Made by a program: the position numbers and the translations under genes
DNA from: Ursus arctos
Lineage: Eukaryota > Chordata > Mammalia > Carnivora > Ursidae
Assembly (NCBI RefSeq): GCF_023065955.2
Contig: NW_026622952.1
Span: 35,227,813 to 35,291,812, forward strand
Direction: 5' to 3'
Length of the DNA stretch: 64,000 nt
In this document: positions 1-12,500 of the stretch, one piece after another
Numbering within the stretch: position 1 is the stretch's first letter
Layout of the letters: every line of letters begins with the position of its first letter
Notes under the pieces: model-generated
What the model was told of the DNA's origin: nothing
Databases searched by the model: none
The model's input: the letters and a program-made list of their open reading frames with translations, nothing else

Positions 1-77
1 CTCCCCATACTTGTGTTCCCTCTCTCGCTGGCTGTCTCTCTCTGTCACATAAATAAATAAAATCTTAAAAAAAAAAA
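1..77 (+). mobile_element. 3' end of a Can-SINE (SINEC), truncated by the window edge
   Basis: The window opens in the tail of a tRNA-derived carnivore SINE: 'ttccctctctcgctggctgt', then (AAAT)n, aatctt and an A tail. The same tail appears complete at 6954-7149. Confidence 0.85.
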
Positions 78-299
78 GAGAAACGATTGACGTGAGGAGT
101 AAATGAGGTCATGTATGTAGAAGGTGCCAGGCACACAGCAAGAACGTAATAATAAGTCACACCTAACTGTTGGCCTCAGCATTGGCTGGTGTATTAACTG
201 TGTCGTTTGTGAAACCGACCTGCCCTTCTTACTCAGCACGCACCCCCAAGTATGCCCTATTCTCTCAGCTCTTGGGCGATACCCTCTTCCACCAGGTGG

Positions 300-435
300 A
301 TGCAGGATTTAATTTCCCTGTGCTCCTCTTCCCTGCCTGTAAAAAGTGAATGGTAATAGTACCACCTGCTTGGATTGTTGTAGGATTAAATAGTAGTAGT
401 TACCTTACTCTCAGTACTCAGCAAATGTTTGCGGA
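300..435 (+). repeat. MIR fragment
   Basis: The order 'ctgtaaaaagtgaatggtaa', then 'ttgtaggattaaat' and 'ctcagcaaatg' follows the 3' part of MIR. It is well diverged, so ends are approximate. Confidence 0.5.
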
Positions 436-439
436 TTTT

Positions 440-600
440 TGTAGTACACGCGCTCTTGTCTTTGCTTGGAATGCCTTTCCCTCTTACTTCTTCCTGAAGA
501 CTCCCTGGCGGTCGCCTTTCTCTGGGACATTTTTGGGGTTCTCCCAAGCAGTGTTTATGTTCCCTCTGTGTGTCCCAGGACCACTTGGTACATACTACTA
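440..600 (+). repeat. Possible L2 fragment
   Basis: 'cttggaatgcctttccctct' followed by a tcttcctgaag box resembles the L2 3' region. It is diverged and the boundaries are soft. Confidence 0.3.
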
Positions 601-954
601 TAGCGGTTGGCATCTTGTGTTATAATTAGTTGGGTTTTTCCTTGATTCTGTGCTAGCCTAACTTGTAACAAGGTGCTGTTGTGTAAGAAGCTTCCATCTC
701 AGGGTAAGTAGAGAGCGACTCTTGGCCAGTAGTGAAGACTTACTTCCTTTCAAAAGTAGAAGCCCGTAGACTATTTTTAGCTCGCACATTTATTACTTGT
801 CCTTAAACTGATACGTAGGAGTTCAAAATTGGCAGGTGGAGTGTTTTCCAATTTAGCTCCACACTACTGTTGGTCAGTTCAATGCTGGTTTGGGTCATAA
901 TCACTCGATGGGGACCCAGGTGCTCGCAGGGCTGTTGCTGTAGTCTCTGGAGAA

Positions 955-1090
955 GCCATTAACTTTTTAATACTTTATTCTTAAAATTGAGATAATGAGA
1001 CCTAACTTCCTGGGTTGCCATTATGATTAAATGAGACAACAGGTAAAATACTGTCCCTGGTACTTAAGGTGTGGCGCTCAGTAAACCTGA
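955..1090 (+). repeat. MIR fragment
   Basis: 'aaaattgagataatgagacc', 'gattaaatgagacaa' and 'ggcgctcagtaaa' are MIR 3' landmarks in order. Confidence 0.55.
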
Positions 1091-1228
1091 GCTCTTTTCT
1101 TCTCCTTGCTCCCGGTTTATCCGTTGTGGAAAGAAAATGCTGATTCTTAAAGATCATGAGAAAAGTAAGATAAGCGATATCTGCTAATTAAAATTCCATG
1201 CGGTGGTGGCGTTATAGTCTTGATAATT

Positions 1229-1422
1229 TTTTTTTAAAGATTTTATTTTTTTATTTGACAGAGAGAGACAGCCAGGGAGAGAGGGAACACAAGCAGGGGG
1301 AGTGGGAGAGGAAGAAGCAGGCTCCCAGCAGAGGAGCCTGATGTGGGGCTCGATCCCAGAACGCTGGGATCACGCCCTGAGCCGAAGGCAGACGCTTAAC
1401 AACTAAGCCACCCAGGCGCCCC
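1229..1422 (-). mobile_element. Full-length Can-SINE, antisense, perfect target-site duplication
   Basis: Reading on + it starts with a T run, aagattttatttt and (GA)n, and ends at ccaggcgcccc, the tRNA-like head. It is flanked by a perfect 16-bp duplication, tatagtcttgataatt, at 1213-1228 and 1423-1438. Perfect flanks suggest a fairly recent insertion. Confidence 0.95.
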
Positions 1423-1438
1423 TATAGTCTTGATAATT

Positions 1439-2252
1439 ATTTGCATGTCCTCATGGGGACATTGAAGTTCTTGGTGTCATAGTTGGGGTGGAGCGGTGTT
1501 CATAGCCACCAGCCAGCCAGACCTAAAGATCAGGCACCAAAGAAAGATGGAGAAATGTACAAAAACGGAGCGCTCAGAAATGATCTCAAGTCGTACAAAC
1601 TCAGGAGCCACGTTGCTAACCAAATACTCAAATAGGCAAGGTTTCAGAGAATCAAAATACTGATTCCTTAAACAGGGGAACTCAAAGATACCATTTTCCT
1701 TCTGTTCTCCTTCTTTAATTTCGGTAAACTGGCATTATAGGCCCCATGTTTTGGGTTTGGGATTTGCTGTATTTTTAAAAATTGAGCATTCATTTATTTC
1801 ACATTTTCACCAAGTATTTTTATATTGGTAAATCATATTTCCTTATTGAGTTCCTGTTGTTGTTTCAGGCTGAGGGTCTTATAATTTTAGAAATTTAGCC
1901 GAATGATGCTTTACATTTTGGGCTTTCACGTGGGAGTGCTCTGTGGTGGTCAGCGTTACGTAATGTTCTGGCCCATCCCACGTCTCCTGGAGCCCCTTTT
2001 CCTACATCATGCACCTCTGAGGGGTTTAAGGTCTCCCCGTGAAAGTTAATAACTTGAATTAAACATCATGGAATTTTCATTTTAGGCATGCTCTTCTGGC
2101 CATGGCACAGCAGTTTTATTATATTTGATTAATGTGTCAATTGCATTACACTTACCAAATTACACTGCTGTTTCATAGAAGGGGCGGCTAAAGCTGAAAT
2201 TCTTTTAGTTTTGTTTCGCCAGGTGGATCTAGACACATCATTCAAGCATGCA
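1439..2252. other. Intronic sequence with no recognised feature
   Basis: It is A/T-rich noncoding sequence with scattered stops in all frames. I see no exon or repeat that I can name. Confidence 0.6.
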
Positions 2253-2520
2253 TTCATTCATTCATTTATTCATTCATATACTCAGGACGCATTTATGGAG
2301 AGTCGCTGTGGGCCTGGCAGTGGTCTGGGGATTATTTGAGGAGATCTGCTGGTGAGCGGAGGACCTTCATGGACCAACAGTTTAGTGGGAGAGAGACAGC
2401 ATCAAACACGAAGGCTGCCATGAAACCTGGCCTGGGTAGGACTCTGGGCAGGGTGTCGGGCAGCAGGAAGCAGAGGGGAGGCCAGTGTGGCTGGAGCTCC
2501 CAAGGAGCTCGTGGGAGGCA
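2253..2520 (+). repeat. Ancient interspersed repeat of ATTCATTCA type
   Basis: It begins (ATTC)n, followed by a 'gggcctggcagtggtctggg' box and, later, 'gaggccagtgtggctggagc'. This order is a common old mammalian LINE-like consensus. Exact family uncertain; related pieces occur at 30800, 43510 and 44640. Confidence 0.4.
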
Positions 2521-2959
2521 GGATGGAGAGCCCGAGTGCCCCAGGAGTCACGGGCTGTCCTCAGTGAGGCAAGTGGCCCGATTAGGGTGAGTTTGGAAAA
2601 GATCACAGTGTACCAAAGAAATGGAATGGCATACGGCACACCGCTCACTGGGGGCGTGACATCCTATAAGACCTGCTACCTCAAGGAGCTTCCAGAGGGC
2701 TGGGGACTCCAGACACGTCAACAGGCAGCCCAGAGAGGACTGATTTCAGCAGGTCACAGTCCCGTAGGAGGACACTGGCCAAGAACTGTTAGCTGGGGCC
2801 ATGGCAGAAAGCACTCTACAACCCATGTTAAAGAGGGTTTAGTTTCAGTAAGAAGAGTGTAGGGCAGTGGTTGAAAGGCTTTCCTCAGGGGAACGACATG
2901 ACCACGCTGAGGCCCCTTAGAAAGCCCCTTTCTGTTCCATGTGGGGGGCATTGAGGGAA

Positions 2960-4160
2960 GAGGCTCAGGGCTGGGGAAAGGCAGGTCGTCCTTGCTGCCG
3001 CTTCTCAGGTATCTGCATCAATGACTTGGAAGAAGACAGTCTCTCCTCCACGTTTTGAAAAGCAGGCGATCGACTGTTTTTACTGTCCAGGGCTTTTCCT
3101 CTAACCTTTTCAGTTCTACACGTGGAAGCAGTTGTTTGTTTGTTTGTTTTTCGTGAACTAAACAACACTGGATGTCCAGACTCGCGTTCTCAGAAAGCGC
3201 CTGTGCTGAGAGAATGCATTTTGAGTTTTCTCAAAAGGCAAGAGAAGCAAGTGAATATAAAATAATCCGAGTCATGCATATTTCAAGACCCCAAAACGGC
3301 TGCGAACCCACCTGCTCCTTTTCCCTGAGAAGGTGTTCCAGGGGAGGTCTTGCAGTGCAGATTTGTTATAGACGCCTCCAAATCCGCAACAGTCCCATTT
3401 CACAAATTACCCACGATTCATGGTCATCTTCTAAACATAAGCGCAAAGCATCTATTCCTGATTTTACCTTTGTTCCAAACACTTTCCTGGAGCTTTGTCT
3501 TGGTCGTGAATGATCCGACATCAGCTGTAGGGTCATTTTCAGAAGTGTATGCAGATCCCATCAGTACATAGTAGATTTCTTTTCACAAAAGTAATTGCAT
3601 CAGGGGAGCTTTCTATTAAACATATTTTTACCACTTTTAAATTTGTCAAAATGATTGTGGTAAATGAAAAGGGAATTTAAAAGTCTATGAAATCAGGAGA
3701 GCAGAATGAAAGTCTCTCCCTCTTGACAGTCTTAAAACTCTATGGCTGTGGCTCTCCGAACGTCTCATTGGAGCACCACTTTCGTGAGACTTGTTTCTCC
3801 AGAAAAGAAAAGGGTTCCCTGGTGAAATGAGTTTGGGAAATAGTGGGTTTGAACCCTTCCCTTTACCACAGGACTGCAGAGCCGTAAATATGCTAGATGA
3901 GTGGTGACCCTCCCGAAACGTGTAATATGTAGTGGTTTCCCAGATTGGTTTGACCACAAGACTGTTTTTCAAGAAGTGTTTTCTCGGACTAGTGTTTTCT
4001 GGAATTTACTTTGGAAATGCTAATCTTTTGTGCTGGGGTGCTAGGGGGAAGCAGACTACAGGCACTTTTCTCCTAGCCCCACATCTCTATCACTTTACTG
4101 CCACCTGACCCGGCAGGTCCTGGAGGACAAGTGCTCCCCAGTGGCAAACCTAGGGCCCCA
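2960..4160. other. Intronic sequence with no recognised feature
   Basis: It contains only short chance open frames (for example 3172-3513) without splice context or recognisable protein. Confidence 0.5.
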
Positions 4161-4164
4161 TTCA

Positions 4165-4345
4165 TAACAGCATGAGTAATAGTTTACTTGACTGGGCATT
4201 TTTTCTGTGCCACATACTATTAATGAGATATGTATTATTATTTTTATACCCATTTTACAGGTACACAGACTGAGACATTAGGGCATTAAAAACTTGCCCA
4301 AAGTCACAAAGCTAGTAAGTGCTGGACCCATAGGAGGTATTCAGA
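4165..4345 (-). repeat. MIR fragment, antisense
   Basis: 'cccattttacaggtacacag', 'cttgcccaaagtcacaaagc' and tagtaagtgctgg are in the order of the MIR reverse strand. Confidence 0.75.
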
Positions 4346-4407
4346 AAAGGTATTACTAATGCAATGATTTCTACGCTACCCCTGTGTATGCTATTCATCA
4401 GAGTTTT

Positions 4408-4605
4408 TTTTTTTTTAAAGATTTTATTTATTTATTTGACAGAGATAGAGACAGCCAGCAAGAGAGGGAACACAGGCAGGGGGAGTGGGAGAGGAAGAAG
4501 CAGGCTCATAGCGGAGGAGCCTGATGTGGGGCTCGATCCCATAACGCCGGGATCACGCCCTGAGCCGAAGGCAGACGCTTAATGACTGTGCCACCCAGGT
4601 GCCCC
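4408..4605 (-). mobile_element. Full-length Can-SINE, antisense
   Basis: T run, aagattttattta, (GA)n and a tRNA-like end ccacccaggtgcccc. The flanking repeat cagagtttt lies at 4399-4407 and 4606-4614. Confidence 0.93.
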
Positions 4606-4669
4606 CAGAGTTTTGTTTTTATCATATAATTTTTACTTTTACAAAGTTTAGAAAATGATACGGCTAAGT

Positions 4670-4690
4670 ACACACACACACACACACACC
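4670..4690 (+). repeat. (CA)n microsatellite
   Basis: A run of about ten CA units, shortly after the SINE at 4408-4605. Confidence 0.95.
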
Positions 4691-4699
4691 CCATTACCC

Positions 4700-6040
4700 T
4701 CTATCCCCCACCATTTCTGATTCTTACTTCCTAGGGGTCATCCCTGCCAATGCTTTTAGGTGTTTCTTTACTATTTATTCAGTTTCTAAATTATGTGCTT
4801 GTAATGCTGTATCTCAATTTATTAATTTTATATTTTGTCTTCCTGGGAGGGTACATTAAGATTTAGCTTCCTTGTAAGCTCACTTCCCTTCCCCTGATCT
4901 TTCCAATGCAGTTATATAAGAATTTAAAGATAAATCAGTAATCCGTGTTCATGTTACGATGACTGTATAGTTTTTGTTTAATGAAGGACCAAGAATTGCA
5001 CTGAGTCCATTTACTTTCTTATGCAACTGTTTGTTTTGCCTGCAGTTAATGATTGTCTTTCTTTTTTGAATTGCATAGATTTTTATATATCCATCTTTAA
5101 TTTTTCTCCCAAATGCTCCATGAGAGGTACCATATACCCACAAGTGTTTTTGTTTTTTTCAAAGTGCTCTCATATTTCAAATGATCTACCCATTCTCCTA
5201 TTTTCTTGGAGAATTTCCCTTCAGAGCACCTTGTCCTCCTTTTCTGATCCGGACTAAATGCTTTCTAGGCTGGCAAACAGCTGTTATCTGGGAGTTTTCT
5301 TCTCACCACTCTTATGTTGGATCTGCTGTTTTCTAAGACCCGTGTCTTTGTAGTTCTCAGTTTATATTCTTATTTTGCCAGGCTATCTCTCCAGTGGCTT
5401 CCTGGGAATATTTAGGGGTTTGGAGAAGGGTTCTTCTACTCTATTCCCTGTCTCCATTTTTTTAGAGTTCCTTTTCTAGTTTTTGTCTTGATCCCCAGAG
5501 ACACTAAAATGCCGTTTGGAAGTTCTGTGGGACATAGAGTTTGTCCTCTGTTGGACCTTCTTGCAGAGACATCTACTTTTCTCTTGCCTAGTCGGCTTCC
5601 CCGGGAGAGTCTGCTAGTGTCCTGATTGGCTGCTGGCATTCTAGACGCTGAGTGAAGTATGTTGTTTTTCACAAAATCCCACTTTATTCAGCATCTGACT
5701 ACTCCCTGAGCTATGCTTGGGGTCCCTAAGTCAAAGATCATCCAGTTTAACCCCTGCAGAATGTAAAATTCCTATGTCTGCCTAGGAGAGAGGTCACTAT
5801 TTTAGATGGAGGAGTGGGACTGAGTGCCCAAATCCGCTTTATTAAGGTCTTCGAACAGTAGCCTGTTTCAGTCTGTTCCATACCTCACCTTTAATGATAC
5901 CTACATTCTAGAGACTTTCCAGATTTCTTTTCCCTCTCCAGCTTTGAATTTATTTCTTACCACATAAAAGTTACGAAACAGATGAAATGGGCACCAGTAT
6001 AACCTTCACCTAGATTTACTGATTGTTGACATTTTGCCAC
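4700..6040. other. Intronic sequence with no recognised feature
   Basis: It is T-rich on +, with short chance frames only. No exon signals stand out. Confidence 0.5.
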
Positions 6041-6044
6041 ATTT

Positions 6045-6243
6045 GTTCATTGTCTGTCTGTCCATCTATCCATCCATACATCTATCTATCCATCCATTTG
6101 CCTACCCATCCGTCTATCTGTCCCTCTATCCATCCTTCTGTCCATCCGTTCATCCACCCAAACGTCTGTCTATCTATCTATCTATCTATCTATCCATCCA
6201 TCCATCCATCCATCCATCCATCTATCCATCATCTATCATGTGT
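6045..6243 (+). repeat. (CCAT)n/(CTAT)n tetranucleotide microsatellite
   Basis: About 200 bp of tandem four-base units: an impure (CCAT) part, a pure (CTAT) block near 6169-6192 and a pure (CATC) block near 6193-6222. The long frames across it are repeat artefacts rich in Ser, Ile, His and Pro. Confidence 0.97.
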
Positions 6244-6953
6244 CTGTCTTTAGTACCGTTGGAGAGTAGGTGCAAACACCACGACACTTCATCTTTAGGG
6301 TGAACAAAGATATGCTGTTACATAATGAAACCAGAATTGCCAAATTCAGAAAGCTAAACATTGATATAATGCTATTATCTAGTGTACAACTCATATTTAA
6401 TTTTGTCCTGTTATTCCAGTAATGCTTTCTATGGCTGCTTTCTTTGGATTTTTATTTTTTAATCCCAGGTTCCACTCAAGCCCCACGTGTTGCGTGTCCT
6501 CATTTTCCTTTAAGCTAGAGCAGTTTTCCAGCTTCCTTTTGTCTTTTATGACATTAACCTTCTTGAACATTACAGGCTAGTTGTTTCGTAGAATATTCCA
6601 CAATTTGAAGTATGTCTGATTATTTTTCCTGATTAGACATAGATTAAACTTTTTTTTTTGGCAAGAATATTTCATAGGTTGGATTGTGTGCTTTTCAGTG
6701 CATAACATTAGGAGACATATGCTGGCTCTTTGTCTCATTGGTGATGCTAAGTTTGATCACTTGGTTATGGTGGTGTCAGCCTGGCTTTGCCATCATCTTT
6801 TCCTCTTGTAATTAAAAAGTAATCTATTCGTTGATACTTGAGACTGTATGAATGCTTGTTCTCCAGCAGTCTTTTACCGTGTGTTTTTATCATGCATCAG
6901 TAATTCTCGCTCAGTGCCTTTGATTACAATGGTGGTTACAAATGCAGATTCTA

Positions 6954-7149
6954 GGGGCGCCTGGGTGGCACAGCAGTTAAGCGTCTGCCTTCAGCTCAGG
7001 GTGTGATCCTGGCATTCTGGGATCGAGCCCCACATCAGGCTTCTCCGCTATGAGCCTGCTTCTTCCTCTCCCACTCCCCTCCTGTGTTCCCTCTCTCGCT
7101 GGCTGTCTCTATCTCTGTCAAATAAATAAATAAATAAAATCTTTAAAAA
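6954..7149 (+). mobile_element. Full-length Can-SINE, sense
   Basis: It starts ggggcgcctgggtggcac, the tRNA-like head with box A and box B regions, and ends (AAAT)n, ctttaaaaa. A perfect flanking 13-bp duplication, aatgcagattcta, lies at 6941-6953 and 7150-7162. Its tail is of the arctoid type. Confidence 0.96.
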
Positions 7150-7162
7150 AATGCAGATTCTA

Positions 7163-9236
7163 ATTCTTTAATTTCTTCTGAAGTTACGAATTGGTGTTCA
7201 TTTGTGAACCAAAAAAAAAAAAAGCATTATTTGTTTCTGCACACCCTGTATTTGTTCGTTCATTTTGGTATCACAATGTTACTCATGGATTCTTTTTCGT
7301 TCAGTGTGTTATATAGTGTTTTGCATACACATGATTTGATGTTCAATTTGTTTTTGATTTGGCCAAGGAAACCCCTTCACTTTGGTCCCTGAGTCTTTTC
7401 AGGGGTTCCCATCAGTTTTGGAGCCTTTTCTTGCTTTCTGGCACAAAAAGATGTTCCTGGTTCACTTGTGTGTTTCTTGCCTCAGACCTGAGACCAATCA
7501 TTTCTCTGAGAATCCTTTTTTCTTTCAGTGGGGGATGGTATTTAGAACCCAAGATCTTGAATACTGTGTGGGTTCCTTGCTACTGGGGTAGCATTGCTTC
7601 TAGAGATTTTCAGTGACAGAGCTAGGAAACGGGGCTCCTCCTCTCCTCTCCCCAGACATACGTGTATATTCCTTCTCCCACAATGTATTTACTCACTTTC
7701 TCAACCTCACCATACGCACAACATCATTTCTGAATTACTACACCCACAACACCATCCGTGGTATGCTTTTCCTCTTGCATGTATATTTAAACTTTCTTTA
7801 CTCTCTCCATTCAGCTACCTCTCATCCGTCTGTTTTTCCAGCTTCCAGAATTATTTGATGGTTTTATCTTCCATTCTCTTCTTTTCCAGTCCACTGGAAA
7901 AGGAGTTAGGAGGTCCTGTTTCCAGTCTCCCGTGTTTACCGGAGACCAGCCTCATTTATGTTCCATCTCCTGGTTACTTGAAGTGGGGAGACAGGGAGAG
8001 AGTAAACAGTATTTACCTTGAATACCCAAAATAGCTCTGCCAATCACCTCTCCTTGGCTTTCATAGGCCGGCATCGCTCCCATAGCCCTCACAGACAAAT
8101 TAGAATTCTATAGGGCTTCTTGGACATTTCTAACTATCTCAGTGGGTGGGACTTCTTTCAGTGGTATTTGGTGGTAGATCTGAAAACTCAGAGATGGGGA
8201 GACCTTGGGGGGGCATATGGCCTGCCTGCCAGAGTCTGTGTCTGCCCTGTGTTTGAGGACAGAGGCAGTCGTGGGTGACTTCAGAGAGGAAAATGAGCAG
8301 ACCTACCTGGGAGGAAGCAGAAGGCAAGCCGCCGCTCCAAGCCTGTTTTTGATATCTTGGTTTTCTCATTTAATTGAAATTAGTACTGACTTTTCCCTTA
8401 AACTCTAACACTTGGATTTTCGAAACCACTTTGAGGTCTGCTATCTCTGCTTATTCACAATGAACAGAATTTCCAATTTTAATTTTCTTTCTACTCTATT
8501 AAATATGTTAAGTGGAGAGCTGACACGAAAAAGAAGCAAGGGGGATTTTTACAGTAGAATTCTTAGAATGTGGTATCGACTCAGGTTGTCAAGTATCACT
8601 GGGAGGCATAAAGGGGGTTTGCAGAAAGGCAGTGTGTGTGAGGCAGCCATCATCCCTGAACCCGTCTGGGAGGTTTCGTTGATGTCTCTGTGCTCTGGTA
8701 AACAAAAACTGGCATCCTCTCTCCATGGGCTTTCGACTGCAGAGCTGCTGTTTTCGTCCTCCTGTGGCGGTGGTACATTTCGGTGGTCAGATCTCAAACA
8801 CATGGCAGGTCCACAGACGTGCTTTCTGCTGGAACCTCTTTTCAGCACTTGCCGTATTGGCCGTTTTAACAGGATCTTTTTTTCTCTGTGCTTTATTTAT
8901 TTATTTACCCTGCTTGCATTGTGGAATTATGGGTAAAGCTGCTTCGAATCAGAATCATGTTAAACAAAAATATTTAAAGAGCATTCTGACCAAGAATAAT
9001 ATGGATATTTCAACGTAGATCATCTGTGCTGAATTGGCTTATATGTTTCAAAACAGGAAGAACTTCTTTAGCGATGTTCACGGTGGTTTTGCTTTGCTGC
9101 AGATTAGGTCTAGCGGTCTAGCGACAAATTCCATCTGGCTGGAGCTACACGCAGTCTCTCTATTGATTGGTTATATTGGGACTTCATGGGAGTGTCCTTC
9201 AAATCGCTTTTCCCAGCATTATTTAAAGCTCCATTG
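7163..9236. other. Intronic sequence with no recognised feature
   Basis: There are several open frames of up to 174 codons (8412-8936) but no family resemblance, Kozak or splice pattern that would support a gene. Confidence 0.5.
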
Positions 9237-9278
9237 AAAAAAAAAAGAAGAAGAAAAAGAAAGAAGAGAGAGAAAGGA
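9237..9278 (+). repeat. A/GA-rich low-complexity tract
   Basis: An A run grades into GAA and GA units. It could be the tail of an eroded retroelement, but no body is recognisable upstream. Confidence 0.7.
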
Positions 9279-9391
9279 CCCTGCATTGTTTCAATTTGCG
9301 TCCAACATGCAAAACGTAGTCCTAAATTTTTAATTAGCTAAGTGAGTGGTGAAAAGGAAAAGTAATATAACAAGCCTCGGTGAGCAGCTGG

Positions 9392-9540
9392 GATGTGTTG
9401 CCATGACGACAAGTTCAGCAGGCTGCCAGCGAGCATGTCAATGGGTAATACTGGGAGAGGGCTTTGAAACAGTGCCTGCTAGCCACAATGTGATTGGTCA
9501 CGCCTCTGTTGTCTTTGTGTGAACCGGAGGATGCTGGGTA
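9392..9540 (+). promoter_or_regulatory. Promoter-like patch with X-box-like and CCAAT motifs
   Basis: The string gttgccatgacgac near 9398-9411 resembles an RFX X-box half-site pair. It is followed by an inverted CCAAT box (tgattggtcacg) near 9491-9502 and by a donor-like ATGCTGG|gtaagg at 9538. The segment is not a repeat that I recognise. Function is inference only. Confidence 0.25.
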
Positions 9541-12500
9541 AGGCCTAGAGTGAATGCTCAGCTTGTCTCAAGGCTGCAATGAGGTAATGCTTCTGAATCT
9601 TTGGGGATTATGAGCTCCTGCCTCCAAAAGACTGCAGTCTAGAATGTTTTCATTCCTATTTGCGTTAATTACGGACTCGAACGTGTTAAGAAGTTTTACA
9701 GCTGCTTTTATTCATTCCTTTATACGTGCATGTGTACGTTATAGAGAACTTAACACGTGTGTATGTTGCATATAGAATCTCACGCGTCTTCTAAAAAAAA
9801 GAGATAACCCTCCATATTAGTCATTCTGCTTAGAGTCAACATTTCTTTTGAGCGCTGGCATCAGTGACAATATCTGTTGATGGATAAATGATGTATTAAA
9901 GTGCATTTATGTTGGGTAAGCAAACTTGTTCCTTTCTAGAGAATATTTTGGTGTTGATTACTTTGTAAAGTCTTTTATTTGCGATAAGTCTTTTAATAGA
10001 TGGAGAGGAGGTCGTAAAGAGTGTCGGATTCGCTTGGTCAGGAGGTTGAGCTCATTTGAGATTCCTTGAAATTGGCTGCTTTATGTCCTGATATAGATCT
10101 TACGGTGGTTGTCATTAATGGAACATGATATCCGACTGCTCCCAAATTATCTGCTGAATAATGGTTTGACAGTTTAAACTTAAAGCTCTAAGGGGAGGCT
10201 GCATTTGCAGACGCAGAGGTCTAGAAATGTGTGTGTGCGGTTTGTGAAGCAAATCCATCCAGGTGCTGCTGTGACCGGGGCACGTGAGCCAAACCCCGAA
10301 CGCGGTCCTCTAGGAGCCGCCAGTGACTTGGACTCGCGCCAGGGTTTTTAGGTGGTTAGGGAATTTTATCACATTCATAAACAGTAACCTAGTGCCCTGG
10401 AAAGGTTAGGGCAGCGTCTCCAAATGCTGGGTTGGACTTGGGGGAAGCTGAGTGGACGACCTGGTTCCTTATGTCTCAAATGGCAAGCACAGGAGCTGGC
10501 TTCTGGACGGAGCCTATAACCGGCCTGTTGTATTTACCTTGCAGAGTCCATAAAAATTTATAAGCCTTTAAATGGATACACAAAGAATGAAGACACCTCT
10601 CACAATACCCGTCACAATGGTTGCTGCCACGGCACAATACGGTGACCTCCGCCAGCTCCCGTGCTGGATCTGAGGGCAGGACACGGGCGTGCCGTGGAGA
10701 CCGGGTGATTAGCCGGCCCAGCCATCACCGTTCAGAAACTACAAGGCCACACAGCAGGCGTCCGTCAGCATCTGGTCTGGCTGCACAACCATGCTCGCTT
10801 TATGCCTTTCAGGAATTTAAAGGCTGCTTTCGTGGTACTCTGTGTGGTTGTAAACAAAGACCTCATGAACAGAAGCAGGGACACGTACATGGGGTGGCCT
10901 ATCTAGGTTTTCAGTGAGCGCTTCAAATACTTGGGGCACACGTAGGATCTTCGGCTGTGACTTTCCACCAACATGTTGATTCTGTCTAGTGGCGCAAATG
11001 CAGAGCCAAACAGCCTGGGCTCAGTCCTGAATGGGGAGGCCCTGGAAATAGGCTGGAGTCCTTTGTCTAAAACAAGGCAGGATGCGGTGATCCCCCCCGA
11101 ACAATGCAAGAAAAACCCACCTGTTGATAAGACAGGCACTTTGTCCTCTGCGAAAAATTTGATGTTTTGTTACCTTCATTTCTCTGGGGAGAAGTTAATT
11201 GTGTAGTTGCAAATCTCAGGCCTGCCTGGCTAATTTGAACAGTTTCAAGGTTCATTAGTGATTCAGAGTTTTCCTAAGATTGGATATTCTGTAATGCAGC
11301 CCAGCGGTTTTTGGCAGGATTTGTTACCTTTGTCACCTTGCAGGCTAGGAAAGATCCTTACTGGAATATTGTGCAACCTTGTGCTAACCTGTTTCTCTCA
11401 TCAAGTAGTAACATTTGAATCTCTTTTCCTTAGGTGATTGAGTATGTCTCTGTGGATCGGATTATGATATTGCAAAATCTTCATTATTAAGTCATTTTAG
11501 AGCCTCTAACATATGCAAAAACAACATGTTAAAGATGAAGTAAAATAAAAAGCAGAGAAAGTTTCTGCCTAATTTACTGTTTCATAAGCTGTTTACTAGT
11601 TCGCCAGCCTTCTGGAACAGGGAAATTGCAGGTCTCAACTAGCGTGAGTCGTTATGTCCTGTGACAGGTTCCACGATCAAGGACTTCTGACTGGTGCGAA
11701 GCCCGATGCGTAGAGACTGGGGGCAGGTATGGTAGGGCGGTGCCTTGCTTTCATCTGTCATGATATCACATGAAGCTAGGAGTTTCTCGAAGGGCTTTGC
11801 TAGAAACTAAGTGTGCTTGATGATATCGATGGTTTATAAAGTTGCAAAAAGATGACGCTTAGGGAAGCCCAGAGGTGGGGGGGTGGGTATGCTTTTAGAT
11901 AGTTTGAGGGATTCAAGGGATTCAAAGGTATTTTCTTTAAAAATTCACACTTTACAGTAAACGGATCATAAATTTATAAAATGGTGTTTATTGAGTAGTG
12001 GACGTGAACGTTGTTGGAGGAAAAGCACAACTTTAAAAGCAGGAGAATAAAACAAGGGGCTCTGGAAAGTAGAGTAATCGAAAGTATGAAGGCTTTGAAT
12101 GAGACAAAATCCGAATTGTTCTACATTCCTTCCGGGAAGCTTTTCGGTCACTTCCATCTCTGAGTCGATCCTTCTCCCATGTTTACCAGTCACAGAAGTC
12201 CGTGCCACGGCGGGGCGGGGGTGATGGGGACTGAGGCACACACCTGAATCTTCATTCTAAGGAAAGTTCCTTCACATGGAAGCGTGAGGAGGGGGCGCTC
12301 TTATCCCCAGTTGAGAACAAGGTGGCCTCTATTCTCATGGGCTTTATTATGACATCAAAAAGTTGCATTTGTGTAACACTTAACTTCAGTAATAAAGTGC
12401 CATTAAAATAGTTTTTGTAAGTGGCACAACTCACTATGAGAGGGAATTCAATGTCAAATGTTGACTTCTTCCATTTTAAGGTGTTATGTTATTTTTACTA

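Noticed and set aside
6023..6303. Open frames of Ser/Ile/His/Pro repeats
   Set aside because: They are translations of a tetranucleotide microsatellite.
6954..7030. tRNA-like promoter boxes as a possible tRNA gene
   Set aside because: They are the tRNA-derived head of a Can-SINE; there is no complete cloverleaf gene.
8412..8936. A 174-codon open frame on +
   Set aside because: No recognisable domain, no supporting splice or promoter signals, and an overlapping frame on the other strand.
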